Position numbers and translations under genes: made by a program. Below are positions 32,366-44,378 of a DNA stretch of 64,000 nucleotides, one piece after another. Below the pieces are notes generated by a model. It was not told the DNA's origin. It saw nothing but the letters and a program-made list of their open reading frames with translations, and did not search any database. Origin of the DNA: Nemertoderma westbladi (lineage: Eukaryota; Xenacoelomorpha; Nemertodermatida; Nemertodermatidae). Location: positions 1 through 64,000 of the forward strand of contig JAUCBJ010005111.1 in the NCBI GenBank assembly GCA_032718475.1, given 5' to 3'. The stretch's first letter is position 1; the number at the start of each line of letters is the position of its first letter.

Positions 32366-34626
32366 GTTTGTTTGTACAGTTGAATGCCTACTGCTATATT
32401 ACAGTTAAAGCAAGTCTAGTAATTCAGTATCACCGTTAGCCTAGTAATTAATTACCGATACTGTTACTCAGTGTAACGTGATATATATATATAATATATT
32501 AGAATACCGGTATACACTTATAGTATATATATAAGTATTATTACAGACTAGGTTTGTCACAGAATACCGGTATATAATTTCAGCACAACTATATATATTA
32601 TATATAATAGGCCTATCGTGAATACCGGTATACAGCTTACACTTATAGTACATATAAGTATAATTATGGACTAGAATTAATTACAGAATACCGGTATATA
32701 ATTTCAGCGCAAATTTATAGAAATAAATATAATGAGCCTATCGTAAATACCGGTATGTCAATTATTTTAGAATAATTGAATTTCTGAATTTTAGGGGTTA
32801 CTTGGTTACTTTACTTTACTTGATTACCGTTATTTAAGCAGTAGTCCAACTGATATTAAGACCTAATGGTTGTAAGACAGGCCTACTATTTTATAAATCG
32901 GTTTGAGTTGATTTATAATATATATACCCGTTTAATGGGTTTTTGTCAATATTTGAAATAAATGTTATTATTTCTGGGAAGAAGTCACTGCACAGAAGCT
33001 GTATGCTCTCAGTGAAGTGCTACTTGTTGGACACTAAAACAAATAATTCTAATTTACCTAAGTTACTTAATACTACAAATTACTTACAATTCGGGGTGAG
33101 ATTACAATCTCTAAATAAACACAAAAATTACACGTACGAATTTTTAGGGTAATTTTACAAGAAGTCTACAAACCAGCCTAACAAAGGGTTAGAATATCTG
33201 GTTATTACAGACAGGATACTACGGTATTTGAAAATAACAAGCAGTAGTAAATATACTGCGTTGTCCAGATAGGAAAAAATACCACCGTCTGACGACTTAT
33301 AGCCGTATCGCTATAAGTACTACGTTATGTATCACGGAGTGTTCCTACCTAGAAGTTAATTACCGCGGTCTACCAGAACCAACGTGCCTATTAACCACTT
33401 TACAACACAAATATACTGCCTACACACTAATTACTTTCGGAAAGCACTGTACACTAAACCCTAAATTAGGTACAAGTACTTATACAACAAATAATCAGCA
33501 GTTAGAAATACTTGTACAGCTAAAAGAACCACGGTATCTGCTGGAGTGACTGGGGCACAAAATCACCAGTCTTTACCTACGCCAAGCAGCCCTGATGTAG
33601 TACCGGGGTTAATTTAACTATAACGTTATGTATAACAAGCACAATTACTGTAGGAATAAACTTGGGGATATGAATGTTGCGAATAAGCGCATAAACTCTG
33701 AATAATAAATATTACGCTACGCGTACAGACTACTCAAACAAAATACAGACCAAACGCTGGCAGACTACTATCAAGCCCAAACAAACTACAGTATATGCAG
33801 ACTCCGAAATGGTTAGTTAGTATGCGTTCTAACCGAGTAGTATGACTTATTCTTTCGAGGGGATTTACCTCACAGCACTGGAAGCCCCTACGTTCCTAAC
33901 TAGTATTTTATCGGACATACACTCTACACACACCGCAATCTCTTCAGACCTAACAACAGCCAGACAACAATCCAGCCTACAAATTATCTGAATAAGAAAT
34001 ATTACACTACCCGTACAGACTACACAAATAAATACAGACCAAATGCTGGCAGACTACTATCAAGCCCAAACAAACTACAGTATATGCAGACTCCGAAATG
34101 GTTAGTTAGTAAGCGTTCTAACCGAGTAGTACGACTTATTCTTTCGAGGGGATTTACCTCACAGCACTGGAAGCCCCTACGTTCCTAACTGGTATTTTAT
34201 CGGACATACACTCTACACACACTACAGTCTCTTCAGACTTAACAACAGTCAGACAACAGTCCAGCCTACAAATTATCTGTACAATCTGGGCAGGCTTACA
34301 CGTCTTCTGCTCAATATTAACCTACAAGTAAATAAAACTGACAGAAATAAGTAAAATCTCAATAAAAAACCAGGGCTGCAGTCCCTGATTAATTATTAAG
34401 GCCTACCGGTATATAATCATCAAAATCGAATAATACTGCTGTACCTGTACTGCTGTAAGTACCGGTCCGGGTGGTTAGGTAGTCAGGCCTACTGGGTACC
34501 GGTTGACCGGTACTTCAGCTTTATTGCCTACTGCAATACAGAAGCAATAACTGTTATTGTTCTTACCAGAACAATATTAAACTGTATTTATTGCCTACAC
34601 TGCAATCAGAATTGTATATCTGTTAT
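32366..34626 (-). other. BEL 2 5' leader
   Basis: A 2.26-kb leader with the same features as in BEL 1: ATACCGGTAT palindromes at about 32500-32760 and a 289-bp tandem duplication at about 33690-34270. No gene is supported. No primer-binding site was identified. Confidence 0.7.
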
Positions 34627-35857
34627 TGTTCGCGCTTTCAGACCTTTAGCAGTTTAACCTGCCAAATTTGGATGTCTTCTAGATTGTAAATCGACTTTAG
34701 CCTATGACGAGTATTTGATACACTACATTAGCCGAAGCCAGTCTATGCGCGACCATTCACCCGCTGGATATACCCGGGAGACTGGATTCGGAAGCCTAAC
34801 CTTATTGCGGTGTAGGCCTACTGTATTATTCGACTGATCGTAATATATAATCTCTGACAAATATTATTCACTTTCGGGAAATATTAACAGTTCCTTTAGG
34901 ACGTGGCGCTCTAAATATGTAAACAGAGTTATGACTTAAACTAGACACAACGGGATGGCTATGGATTCACGTATATAGCGCATTCTTTAGGAGATGCTTT
35001 GTTATCAGGCACAATCATACACACTACTGCACAATACTGCACACCGATCTGCCGACCTTCACTAATTTTAGTCACATATAAAGAGAACAACAACCGACTG
35101 ATGTAGTGCCTATGAAATAGCATTAGATTCACTCCAAAACCACTTTAATGTAAGTCGCAATTGTTATATGTAACCGGTCTCTCTTACCTTCAGTATATCA
35201 AGAAGATTGAGGGTTTTATAATTATTTATCGATATTCCAAATATAATAATATTCCATCAACTGATATAATGAATAACCGACAGTAAATAGCAGTAAAATT
35301 GCGGTGTTTGTATTTGACAATATGATTAGGTGAGTGAGATAACAGATATACGTTTCTATGATTAAGCCTACTAATGTTGGGCTAAAGCCTGAAAAACACA
35401 GAGATTCCAAAGCCGGTCTTCTAGGCTCGGAAAAAACCAACACAACTGATCCCTCTGGGCTGTTGTAGGTATCTTTCAACTCAAAGAGAAACAGCTCTCA
35501 TTGGCCGAGTTCCAGATTCTGTAGGTTCCACGAATGTCTAAATGCCGAACTATTCGGGTTTTTGCAGCCCATATTCAACACAAGGCGAAATCGCTCTGAT
35601 TGGTGGATCATTGTTCTGATTGGTTGATCGAACAGAACAAAGAGCCTATAGGCGTACAGCAAATCGGTTGGCAGATTGCGTCATTTGAGTTAGGTAGTTT
35701 AGAGTATTTGAGCGCATTGTGGGAAAACTGGCTTTTTATGTCCGCTAAAGCACACATGCAGACACAGCGGATAAATCGCTAGTTATGTCCTCTAAAAACA
35801 CCTTACACAGTACATTGCGGAGAAAAGGGCCAGTTATATCCCGCAAAAGCTTTTACA
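34627..35857 (-). repeat. BEL 2 5' LTR
   Basis: 1231 bp, the partner of 24135-25364, one base longer through an extra A at about 35139. It is upstream of gag in transcription orientation. Confidence 0.92.
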
Positions 35858-36474
35858 CCGATGAAATCAATAAAAACAGCACTGGACATCGCAAACTTGT
35901 ACTTTTTGGTGATGGGTACGAAATTTGGTGCTAGCACCAAAATTTGCCAAATTACGCCGAAAAATACAAGTAGCAATGATCTGGCAGATTAGAAATGTAT
36001 TCCATTAGAATCAGCGCCCTCGAAAACCTGAAAATGTGAATTTATAGCATCGTATAAGTGAATTAAAAATTTTGTGTTCTAACTGAAAAGTGCTGGTTAC
36101 TTGTTTTTTTCATTTTTTTCCTACACAAAGAGGACTAAACAGCCATTTATAGTAATCATATCATTTTTAAATATTTTCCAGTGTATTTTGCACCCCAGAA
36201 AACCTGTATTGAAAAATAATTAGCCGAAAATGTAACTTTCAAATTTTGTGAAAATTGTGCACTACTTCTAATTTTGGTGCTGCAATATAACCACCCCAGT
36301 ACATTTTTTCGAAAATTTTTTTTTTCGGTCGGATCCAGACAAGTGATACCTACGTACAAACAAAAAATCAGACGTTTTCGTAACTATTTGTAGATTTTAG
36401 AGCGGGGGGGTCAATATGACCCCCCCCCCCCGGTATTTGTACAACATTTTATAGCCCGGTACTAATAGGGTTAA

Positions 36475-36579
36475 TGTTGATGGAAACTTGACAACCATTG
36501 ATAATAATCAACTAAGGAAGGTCGATGACTTCCAGTACCTTGGATCATGGATAGAGAGTAGCTCGACGTAGTAGTAGTA
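36475..36579 (+). pseudogene. 3' remnant of the split LINE reverse transcriptase
   Basis: This fragment encodes a DDFQYLGSWIESS block that matches the YLGSWI region about 70 residues after the RT active site in the intact LINE ORF. A stop codon and a GTA repeat follow, then the 13-bp target duplication. It continues the frame broken at 23418 once the duplicated TTAA is counted once. Confidence 0.85.
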
Positions 36580-36592
36580 GTACAGTAAGAGT

Positions 36593-37617
36593 GCAATTAG
36601 AAAAGTGATTGATCATGTTTTGAGTGTTTTTGAATAGAAATTATGATGTGATCTTGAGGAGGAGACAAGAGTTGAATATGAATGAGCACAATTCTTGTTG
36701 CCGTTTAAATCTACAGTACTGAACAGTAATTAATACAGCACATATTTTCTGTAAGTCTTTCTTATGATATATTTTTAAGATTACAGTGTAAAGCCATTCT
36801 CTAGAATCCGTAATTGATGCGGGGGTGGTGCAGGAGATTTATTTACGCCGTTACGTCTACGTCGGCTCTCACTACCTTAGTAGGTACCGCTTTCAAATTC
36901 TATAGAATGGCTAACTTCTACTGTTGGCCTATTCATTAATTACTCGGGTTACATTATAATAGTGATATAGTTTTCAGTACAGTATACTGACTGCTCTATG
37001 TAGGCCTACTATAGAATGAAACGAGTACTGTTTAATTGAGTTATTGTTCAGAGAGGTTAAAGGTACAGTAATTATTAAATGCCTGGTGTAATAATATAAA
37101 GTTGGCTATATTACATTTTGTTAAGAAAGAAAAATATACTGTAAACCATATACAGTTTATGATGATCAAAATCAATTACTGTGTGTAATATAATATTGTA
37201 ATATTAACCTTTAGTTGTTGACCTTGAAGTAATAATGCACTGATCGCATGTATCCGTGATACAGTATTTACTATCTGAACCCTGTGGTTCTCATTAATTA
37301 TACAGTATAATCTGCTGTGTGATACTACACTGTTTATACCACTCTATGATGATATATTGTTACACTGAGAAATATTATGATTTCCTAAGGCTAATGTGTA
37401 ACCGAAGTTATCCCGAAATGCACAGTGAGTAAAGCAAAATTAGTTATTTTAAAACTGCTTTTCTATCCCGCTCGCTCTTTACCGAGAGACTTATTTTTCT
37501 TTAAATTGTCTCACAATGCTCCCTACAGTAGCCCAGAGTAGGTCAAGTTTCATAATTTGAGATCCCGGGAAAGAAAAATAAATTTTATATTTGATGTTTT
37601 TGGAAAAAGTACAGTAT
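36593..37617. other. Non-coding AT-rich interval
   Basis: The stretch between the nested insertion and the satellite holds no gene I can support. The last bases before 37618 are A-rich, and the satellite begins abruptly. Confidence 0.6.
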
Positions 37618-39630
37618 GTGCCCACGAGACATTAGTTCCACGTGAAATTAGTGCCCACGTGATATTAGTGCCCGCTAGACATTAGTGCCCATGTAAAGTT
37701 AGTGCCCACGTGACATTAGTACCCGTTAGACATTAGTGCCCATGTAAAGTTAGTGCCCACGAGACATTAGTGCCCACGTGACATTAGTGCCCACGTGACA
37801 TTTGGACCCACGTGACATTAGTGCCCTAGTGAAATTAGTGCCCACGTGACATTAGTGCCCGCGAGACATTAGTGCCCAAGTGATATTATTGCCCGCGAGA
37901 CATTAGTGCCCACGTGACAGTAGTGCCCACGTGACATTTGTACCCACGTGACATTAGTGCCCTAGTGAAATTAGTGCCCACGTGACATTAGTGCCCGCGA
38001 GACATTAGTGCCCAAATGACATTAGTGCCAGCTAGACATTAGTGCCCGCTAGACAATAGTGCCCGCTGGACATTAGTACCCGCTAGACATTAGTGCCCAC
38101 GTGGCATTAGTGCCCACGTGACATTAGTGCCCGCTAGACATTAGTGCCCGCGAGACATTAGTGCCTGCTAGACATTAGTGCCCGCTAGACATTATTGCCC
38201 ACCTGATGCTAGACATTAGTGCCCGCTAGACATTATTGCCCACGTGACATTAGTGCCCACATGTTATTAGTGCCCGCTAGACATTTGTGCCCGCGAGACA
38301 TTAGTGCCCGCGAGACATTAGTGCCCACGTGACATTAGTGCCCACGTGAAATTAGTGCCCACGTGACATTAGTGCCCGCTAGACATTAATGCCCGCGAGA
38401 CATTAGTGCCCACGAGACATTAGTGCCACGTGAAATTAGTGCCCACGTGACATTGGTGCCCGCTAGACATTAGTGCCCACGTGAAGTTAGTGCCCAAGTG
38501 ACATTAGTGCTCGCTAGACATTAGTGCACGCTAGATATTCTTGCCCACGAGACATTAGTGCCCACGTGAAATTAGTGCTCACGTGACATTAGTGCCCGCT
38601 AGACATTAGTGCCCGCTATAGACATTAGTGCCCATGAGACATTAGTGCCCACGTGAAATTAGTGCCCACATGACATTAGTGCCCGCTAGACATTAGTGCC
38701 CGCTAAATATTAGTGCCCACGAGACATTAGTGCCCACGTGAAATTAGTGCTCACGTGGCATTAGTGCCCGCTAGACTTTAGTGCCCGCTAGACATTCGTG
38801 CCCACGTCAAATTAGTGCCCACGTGACATTAGTGCCCTCTAGACATTAGTGCCCGCGAGACATTAGTGCCAACGAGACATTAGTGCCCACGTGAAATTAG
38901 TGCCCACGTGACATTAGTGCTCACTACACATTAGTGCCCACGTTAAATTAGTGCCCATGTGACATTGGTGCCCGCTAGCTAGACATTAGTGCCCGCTAGC
39001 TAGACATTAGTGCCCGCTAGCTAGACATTAGTGCCCGCTACACATTAGTGCCCACGTGAAATTAATGCCCACGTGACATTAGTGCCCGTTAGATAGACAT
39101 TAGTGCCCGCTAGACATTAGTGCCCGCGAGACATTAGTGCCCGCGAGACATTAGTGCCCACGAGGCATTAGTGCCCACGTGAAATTAGTGCCCACGTGAC
39201 ATTAGTGCCCGCTAGGCATTAGTGCCCACGTGAAGTTAGTGCCCACGTGACATTAGTGCCTGCTAGGCATTAGCGCCCGCTAGATATTAGTGCCCACGAG
39301 ACATTAGTGCCCACGTGAAATTAGTGCTCACGTGACGTTAGTGCCCGCTAGACATTAGTGCCCATGAGACATTAGTGCCCACGTGTCATTAGTGCCCGCT
39401 AGACATTAGTGCCCGCTAGACATTAGTGCCCATGAGACATTAGTGCCCACGTGAAATTAGTGCCCACTCGACATTAGTGCCCGCTAGACATTAGTGCCCA
39501 TGTGAAATTAGTGCCCACTAGACATTAGTGCCCGCTAGACATTAGTGCCTGCTAGATATTAATGCCCACGAGACATTAGTGCCCACGTGAAATTAGTGCC
39601 CACGTGACATTAGTGCCCGCTAGACATTAG
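37618..39630 (+). repeat. 17-bp-period satellite, left block
   Basis: A tandem array of the unit ATTAGTGCCC plus a variable heptamer. The variable part is usually ACGTGAC, ACGTGAA, GCTAGAC, GCGAGAC, ACGAGAC or ATGAGAC. About 118 units would fit in this block. Insertions such as CTAGCTAG (three in a row near 38970-39020) break the period. The block ends inside a unit, at the ATTAG that was duplicated by BEL 3. Confidence 0.95.
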
Positions 39631-40281
39631 TGTAAGCGGATTCAATTCCGTTCATCTCCACCATAAAGTGGGACCAGTGGCATTTTACCAACTAGTTGGC
39701 GATGCGAGATTACCAATAAATAATCTCTTCTCATAACCAACTCGGGGGGGGGGGGGGGGCGACACACGCCCTAAGCCACAGAGAGAGGTGAGAGGTCAAA
39801 CCACCTCAGAGGGAAAACCCAGCTAGCGAGGCTAGCATTAGGGAGTAACACCTACAGGGAGTGCCGAAGTGACAATTAGTATATAAGCCAATAGCGGGCA
39901 GGGAAGCACGTGGGGGAGGATAGAAGGGCATCCAATGGGTATCAAAGGCCACAGTAATGTAGAGGTGAAACTAATATGTATCAATCATATATTTACTCTG
40001 ATTACTGATTTACTGGTCAGTTCATTATTATGCAATAGTTTTGACCGTCATTTTATAGTCTTTGTAACTTATACTACGATTACTGTATTGTTGCTGTGAT
40101 CATTTATATTACAATCTATGTTGTTCATTAATCCGACTGTGCTATTATCGTTGAGATTAATACTCCCTATCCGATATTTTTCCCGACGGCCTTCGGCCAA
40201 AGATACCAGCCCAGCAGACCAGCAACTAAGTGATGCGTACAGCCTTACCCGGTCGGGATCATAGAACTCAATCCCGTCACA
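39631..40281 (+). repeat. BEL 3 5' LTR
   Basis: 651 bp, TGTAAGCGG to GTCACA. It has a TATA box, TATATAAG at 39880-39887, and a G16 run at 39744-39759. An inserted CCCGACGGCCTTCGG-like hairpin at about 40183 is absent from the other LTR. Confidence 0.92.
39880..39887 (+). promoter_or_regulatory. TATA box of BEL 3 LTR
   Basis: TATATAAG, conserved in the 3' LTR at 50170-50177. It lies about 250 bases into the LTR, a plausible site for the element promoter. Confidence 0.55.
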
Positions 40282-40330
40282 GTCAAAACTATCAACTCAA
40301 CAACTGTGATTGCAACCAAGAGAGAACGAG

Positions 40331-42154
40331 ATGAGCGAACAGACGCCCCGAGAACCGGAGGGAGAAAGAACGCCACCGCAGACCCCGGACGACACCAACC
40401 AAACGATCCGAGAGGCAGTGACGAGACGATACCGGCCCGCCACCCCGGATTCGCCAACGAGGGATGAACCGGATACCCAAGCGGAGGGTGGCCGACGACA
40501 ACAGCGAGGGAAAGTCAACGACGATTCGATGCGGGATGACGACGGCGTCGGAGTACCGAAGTCGCTGGCCAGCCACAGGCCGAGGGCGACGGATGGCCCA
40601 CCGGAACGGCAACAGTGGGGCCGCCGGTACAACGCCGGACGAGGAGGGAAGGTAGAGTCAACGGGGAGGACGTCGGGACGAATGATCGCCTGCGACGGGC
40701 ATACAACGCCATAAAGAAGCTACTAAAAGAGGCTAAGGAGGGGAGAAAGATAGAGCAGCCTATACTATACCAGAGGCTAGGTGAGTCTAACAAACATTTT
40801 CGTTATTTAGTCCGTTTTGGACAGGGAGAACTGGCAAGTGAGAGAGCGAGGGTCGCCACAGAACTGCTTGATTTGTGGCGGTCCAAGGTAATGGAACCAG
40901 ACATAGTGTACATAGGGCCTTACTTAGTGGATGCCAGGGGAATTAAGTTAGTGGGATGGGCAGACGCACACGACGGCGAATCCGAGGTTAACCCCGAGGA
41001 TTCGGTGTCGTCGGTTAGTAGGAACCCCAGTAAACGGGGGAAAATACGCCAGAGGGAGTTAATATTAATAGTACCGTAATAGATAACCGTAATCAAACCT
41101 TTCTTGCAGGAGATAATGTTTTACCCGGTAATAATAATTCTAATTTAAATGTGCATAATAATTTCAATAATTTGAAAGATAATGTAGGTAATAATAATAC
41201 AATAAATAGTCCCGAAGAAATTAATCAGAATAATATCATTATTAACGGTGCAATTAATACAAACATAGGGGGAACAAGTGAGCCTGCCAATGAGAGCCTG
41301 CGAGGCTACACAGTTACGCAGGGAGGAGCAGGGGTGAATGGACCCAGTAACGAGAGCCTGCAAGGCTACGCAGTTGCGCAGGGAGGAGCGGGGGTGAATG
41401 AACCCACCGAGGGTAGAGATAATGCGTCGACTAGAGGGGGGCGTAGGGGCGAAGTATGAGGTGATGGATGGGGGGGGGGGGGCTACGGGCACGGGCACCC
41501 CACCAAGAGCGATTAGTGGCGAGGGGGGGGCTACGGGCACTCCACCAAGAGCGATTAGTGGCGAGAGGGGGGGGGGGGGCAGAGAATGTCCCACACGCGT
41601 CGGCAGATAGTACGCACAGTGAGTTGAGTGAACCGCGGCACCCGGCGATGGAGAATAGTAGGGGGATTGCGAATATCCCGAAGACATTACAACCGGGCGG
41701 AGAGAGAGACGTTGACGCCGTGAGCGGGCGAGCGAGAAAACGTTGAGCCCATTCGGAAGATGGAAAAAGAAGAGTGGAGTTTATCCGGGAGGTCGAAGCG
41801 AGGTCCTCCCGGGAGAAGAAATGTGCGGAGCCAGGGCTAGAGGAGATGTCGAACTTCCTTAACTACGACGTGGAATTGATTACAGACCCAGTCTACAGCG
41901 AGGACAGTTTGGGAAGGGCGCTGAAAGCTGAATACAACAGGCCTAAACCCGAACACAGGGCGGCGAATGCACTACCAAAATTAAGACAGTCACTACCGTA
42001 CGCAGCGACACAAGGGACTACAAGTCCACAGACAGCTGGGAGTAGGACCACACCATGGCAAGGGCAGAAACAAAACAACAACATGAACAAATACAATCCC
42101 AACACGCCCAGTAGGCCGACTCTAAACAACCAAAACACTAAGCGTGATACGTGA
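40331..42154 (+). pseudogene. BEL 3 gag fragments
   Basis: Four overlapping or adjacent frames replace a normal gag. From ATG at 40331 runs MSEQTPREPEGERTPP, an Arg/Pro-rich N-terminus to 40714. A second frame (40615-41079) contains AYNAIKKLLKEAKEGRK and YLVRFGQGELASERARVATELL, which look helical. A third (41151-41459) is Asn-rich and has two copies of a NESL.GY.V.QGGAGVN unit. A fourth (41774-42154) is Gln/Asn/Pro-rich and leads to the knuckles. The DUF1759-like capsid region is not seen and may be deleted near 41460-41770, where G-runs and short repeats are concentrated. Confidence 0.6.
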
Positions 42155-43418
42155 AGGGCTATACAAGGAGGGCTGCAATCCAAAATACAAATGCCAATTA
42201 CACAAAAACGCGTTCCACAAGACCATGAACTGCAAGCATTGGCAGGCATTGCTTAAACAAGATAGGGTAGCCTACGCGGGTGCAAATGGACTATGTCAAC
42301 GGTGCGTGGTAGGAGGACACAGAATCGAAGAATGTAGAGAAACACCAACAAAACAGGTAGATGGAAGTAGGGGCCAGACAATGGCGACAAGCACCACAGG
42401 AGCGAAGAGAAGGGGAACGGTACTACTTGGGGTGGTGCCAGTGAGGATAATAGGAGAGAGCGGGCGGTCGGTCATGACGTTAATGTTGGTCGACAGCAGG
42501 GCGGCCTTCATGCTAGTGAAAAATTGGGTGGCCAAGGAGATAGGGTTGCAGACGAGGCCAAGCAAGATGGCGGTAACTACTACCTCGAGTAAGGACGAGG
42601 TCTTGGAGATGAGAACGGGACGTTGTGAAATATCAGCGATAGCACCAGGGTGCGATTATGGGGCGACTATCGACCCCATCCACATAATAGAATCGATTAA
42701 TATAAACGCCAGGCAACCCACAAGGATCGAGGTCGAGCAATACCGGTTCCTGGACGAAATCAATTTCTCAGTACCTGAATTGGATGTCTCAAAGGTATCT
42801 CTCATAGTCGGCATGGACTGCCCGACGGCGCCCGAGAGACTACAGACCCTATTCGGAGGGGATAGAGAACGAGATCCGATGGCGATTCTTACGCCATTCA
42901 GATGGACACTTAGCGGCCCAATCAAGACCAAAATCCCATTCAGCATGTCAGAATCCTCAGGGTGCATGTTCACGGGCACAATTAGGGAGATGGAGGATGA
43001 AAGAACAGAGGAGCAACTTAAGCGGCTGCTGCGGCAGGACTTCGAGGGATTAAAGGAGACTGGGGTCGGGACCTCGGTGGAGGACAAACAGGCGCTGGAG
43101 AGCGTGAAGAACTCGATGAAGTGTGAAGGGGGGCGGTATACGATAGGGATGGTGTGGAAACAACCAAAGTTACCGCTACCGGACAATAAAGGGATGGTCC
43201 TGACGAGGCTTCGAAAACTGAAGCAGACGCTCAGACGGAGCCCCGAGAAGGATGAGTACATCCATAGAACGATTAAGAAATACAAGTATAAAGGGTGGGC
43301 CGTGGAGTTACCGGTCGACGAACCAAACATGGACAGGACCTACTATTTGCCATTGCATGTGGCTTTCAACCCTAAAAGGGTAAACTGCGGATGGTGGTCG
43401 ATGCATCGACCAAAATGA
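42144..43418 (+). pseudogene. BEL 3 zinc knuckle, protease and start of RT
   Basis: The frame begins in a gag Cys/His region (KCQLHKNAFHKTMNC and CQRCVVGGHRIEEC), then the aspartic protease. The catalytic motif reads MLVDSRAAFMLV, where DSG is expected, so the Gly is Arg and the protease is probably inactive. The linker WTLSGPI and the RT start (YYLPLHVAFNPK) follow. A frameshift near 43390 ends the frame. No ATG is near the start, so translation probably came from gag. Confidence 0.82.
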
Positions 43419-44378
43419 ACGGCAAGAGTTTGAATGATTATCTGCTGGAAGGCCCCAACATCTACAACTCGGCGATAGAGGTCCTGTTGAGATTCAGAAA
43501 TGGAAGGCACGCCTTCACGTGCGACATTGAAGGCATGTTCAACCAAGTCCGTGTGACGGAGGAAGACAGCGATAGTCAGCGCTTCCTATGGTACAATGGA
43601 AAAGGTGCTAGGGATCATGTGGAACCGAGAGACAGACGAGCTGGAGTATCAACTAAGTCAGGAGGGCGCCGAAATTCATACCAAACGAGGCTATGTATCG
43701 TACATAGCAAGGATATATGATCCCCTAGGCCTAGCATCCCCATTGTTAGTTACGGGGAAGCAAATACTGTAGTAAGTGTATAAGTTGAAGGATGATTGGG
43801 ATTCGGAGGTCCTGGAGGAAATAAGTAGACAGTGGAACAAGTGGACGGGGAGCCTTGAGCTGATGGGGATGTACAGCATGCCACGCGTGTACTTCCCGGA
43901 TGGAGACATGACCGATCTGGACCTTCATATGTTTTCCGATGCATCCTTGGAAGCATATGGAGCGGTACTTTATTTGGTACAGCGGAAGGGGGCTCATAAG
44001 CCCAGGCTTGCGTTTAGTAAAGCGAAGTCAACACCACCAGATTCAGCATCAGTGCCGAAACTCGAACTAACGGCTGCGAGGTTAGTAGTAAGGGCGACAG
44101 CATACATGATGGACACCATACCCAACATAGTGGAGACATACTACTGGACGGACTCCATGGTAGTGTTAGGATGGCTACACAATAAGAAGACTCGATACCC
44201 TATATTTGTCGCGAACAGGGTAGACGAGATAAGAGCAACGACCGAGCTGGAAAAGTGGCACTACTGCCCAACTGACGACAACCCAGCAGATCTGTTATCG
44301 AGGGGCGTTGTACGCCATGCTTTCTCGAGAATGCAGGAGTTGTGGCAGCATGGGCCACATTTTCGGCCTGGCCACTAA
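43391..44378 (+). pseudogene. BEL 3 RT remnant and RNase H
   Basis: The first frame continues RT from MVVDASTKMNGKSLNDYLLEG through the first catalytic Asp (CDIEGMFNQV) to RFLWYNG. It then jumps to KVLGIMWN in another frame, a motif normally about 120 residues later, so the segment with the YVDD active site has been lost. After SYIARIYDPLGLASPLL and a stop, a new frame (43776-44378) encodes RNase H: FSDASLEAYGAVLY, KLELTAARL, YYWTDSMVVLGWL and the ending DNPADLLSRG. The RNase H acidic residues are in place. Confidence 0.85.

Larger units (their letters stand above)
24135..35857 (-). mobile_element. BEL/Pao LTR retrotransposon 2 (non-autonomous)
   Basis: LTRs with TG and CA ends are flanked by CCGAT at 24130-24134 and 35858-35862. 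Gene order is as in BEL 1 on the minus strand. It shares with BEL 1 the junction that removed the RT core, and has in addition a large in-frame deletion in gag, but keeps about 100 more residues between the RNase H and integrase remnants. LTRs differ by roughly 11 substitutions and one indel in 1230 bases, so it looks somewhat older than BEL 1. Confidence 0.92.
23419..36470. mobile_element. piggyBac-like non-autonomous element, split by BEL 2
   Basis: The ends are CCCTATTA and its complement TAATAGGG, flanked by TTAA at 23415-23418 and 36471-36474. TTAA duplication and a CCC-start are hallmarks of piggyBac elements. Just inside each end lies GGGGGGGTCA-ATA-TGACCCCCCC, a 10-bp-stem hairpin (23432-23454 and about 36404-36431). 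Without BEL 2 and its duplication the element is about 1.3 kb. It consists of degenerate internal repeats containing GGTGCTAGCACC-type palindromes and encodes no transposase I can recognise. Confidence 0.8.
9942..36592 (+). mobile_element. Truncated RTE-like LINE split by two nested insertions
   Basis: The 13-bp sequence GTACAGTAAGAGT occurs at 9942-9954 and 36580-36592 and is the target duplication of this LINE. LINE sequence itself is 9955-9986, 22409-23418 and 36475-36579, about 1.15 kb in all. It starts just before a KGRLKADSPEERV-like stretch and ends in a GTA repeat after the YLGSWIESS block. BEL element 1 interrupts the first junction with GCCGA duplicated, and the piggyBac-like element interrupts the second with TTAA duplicated. 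Counting one TTAA only, the reading frame runs straight across the second gap. The copy lacks the endonuclease and about 185 C-terminal residues of a full-length relative. Confidence 0.85.

Noticed and set aside
40245-40793. Overlapping minus-strand ORFs opposite BEL 3 gag
   Set aside because: Caused by the GC-rich, Arg/Pro-coding plus strand. No domain and no independent support.
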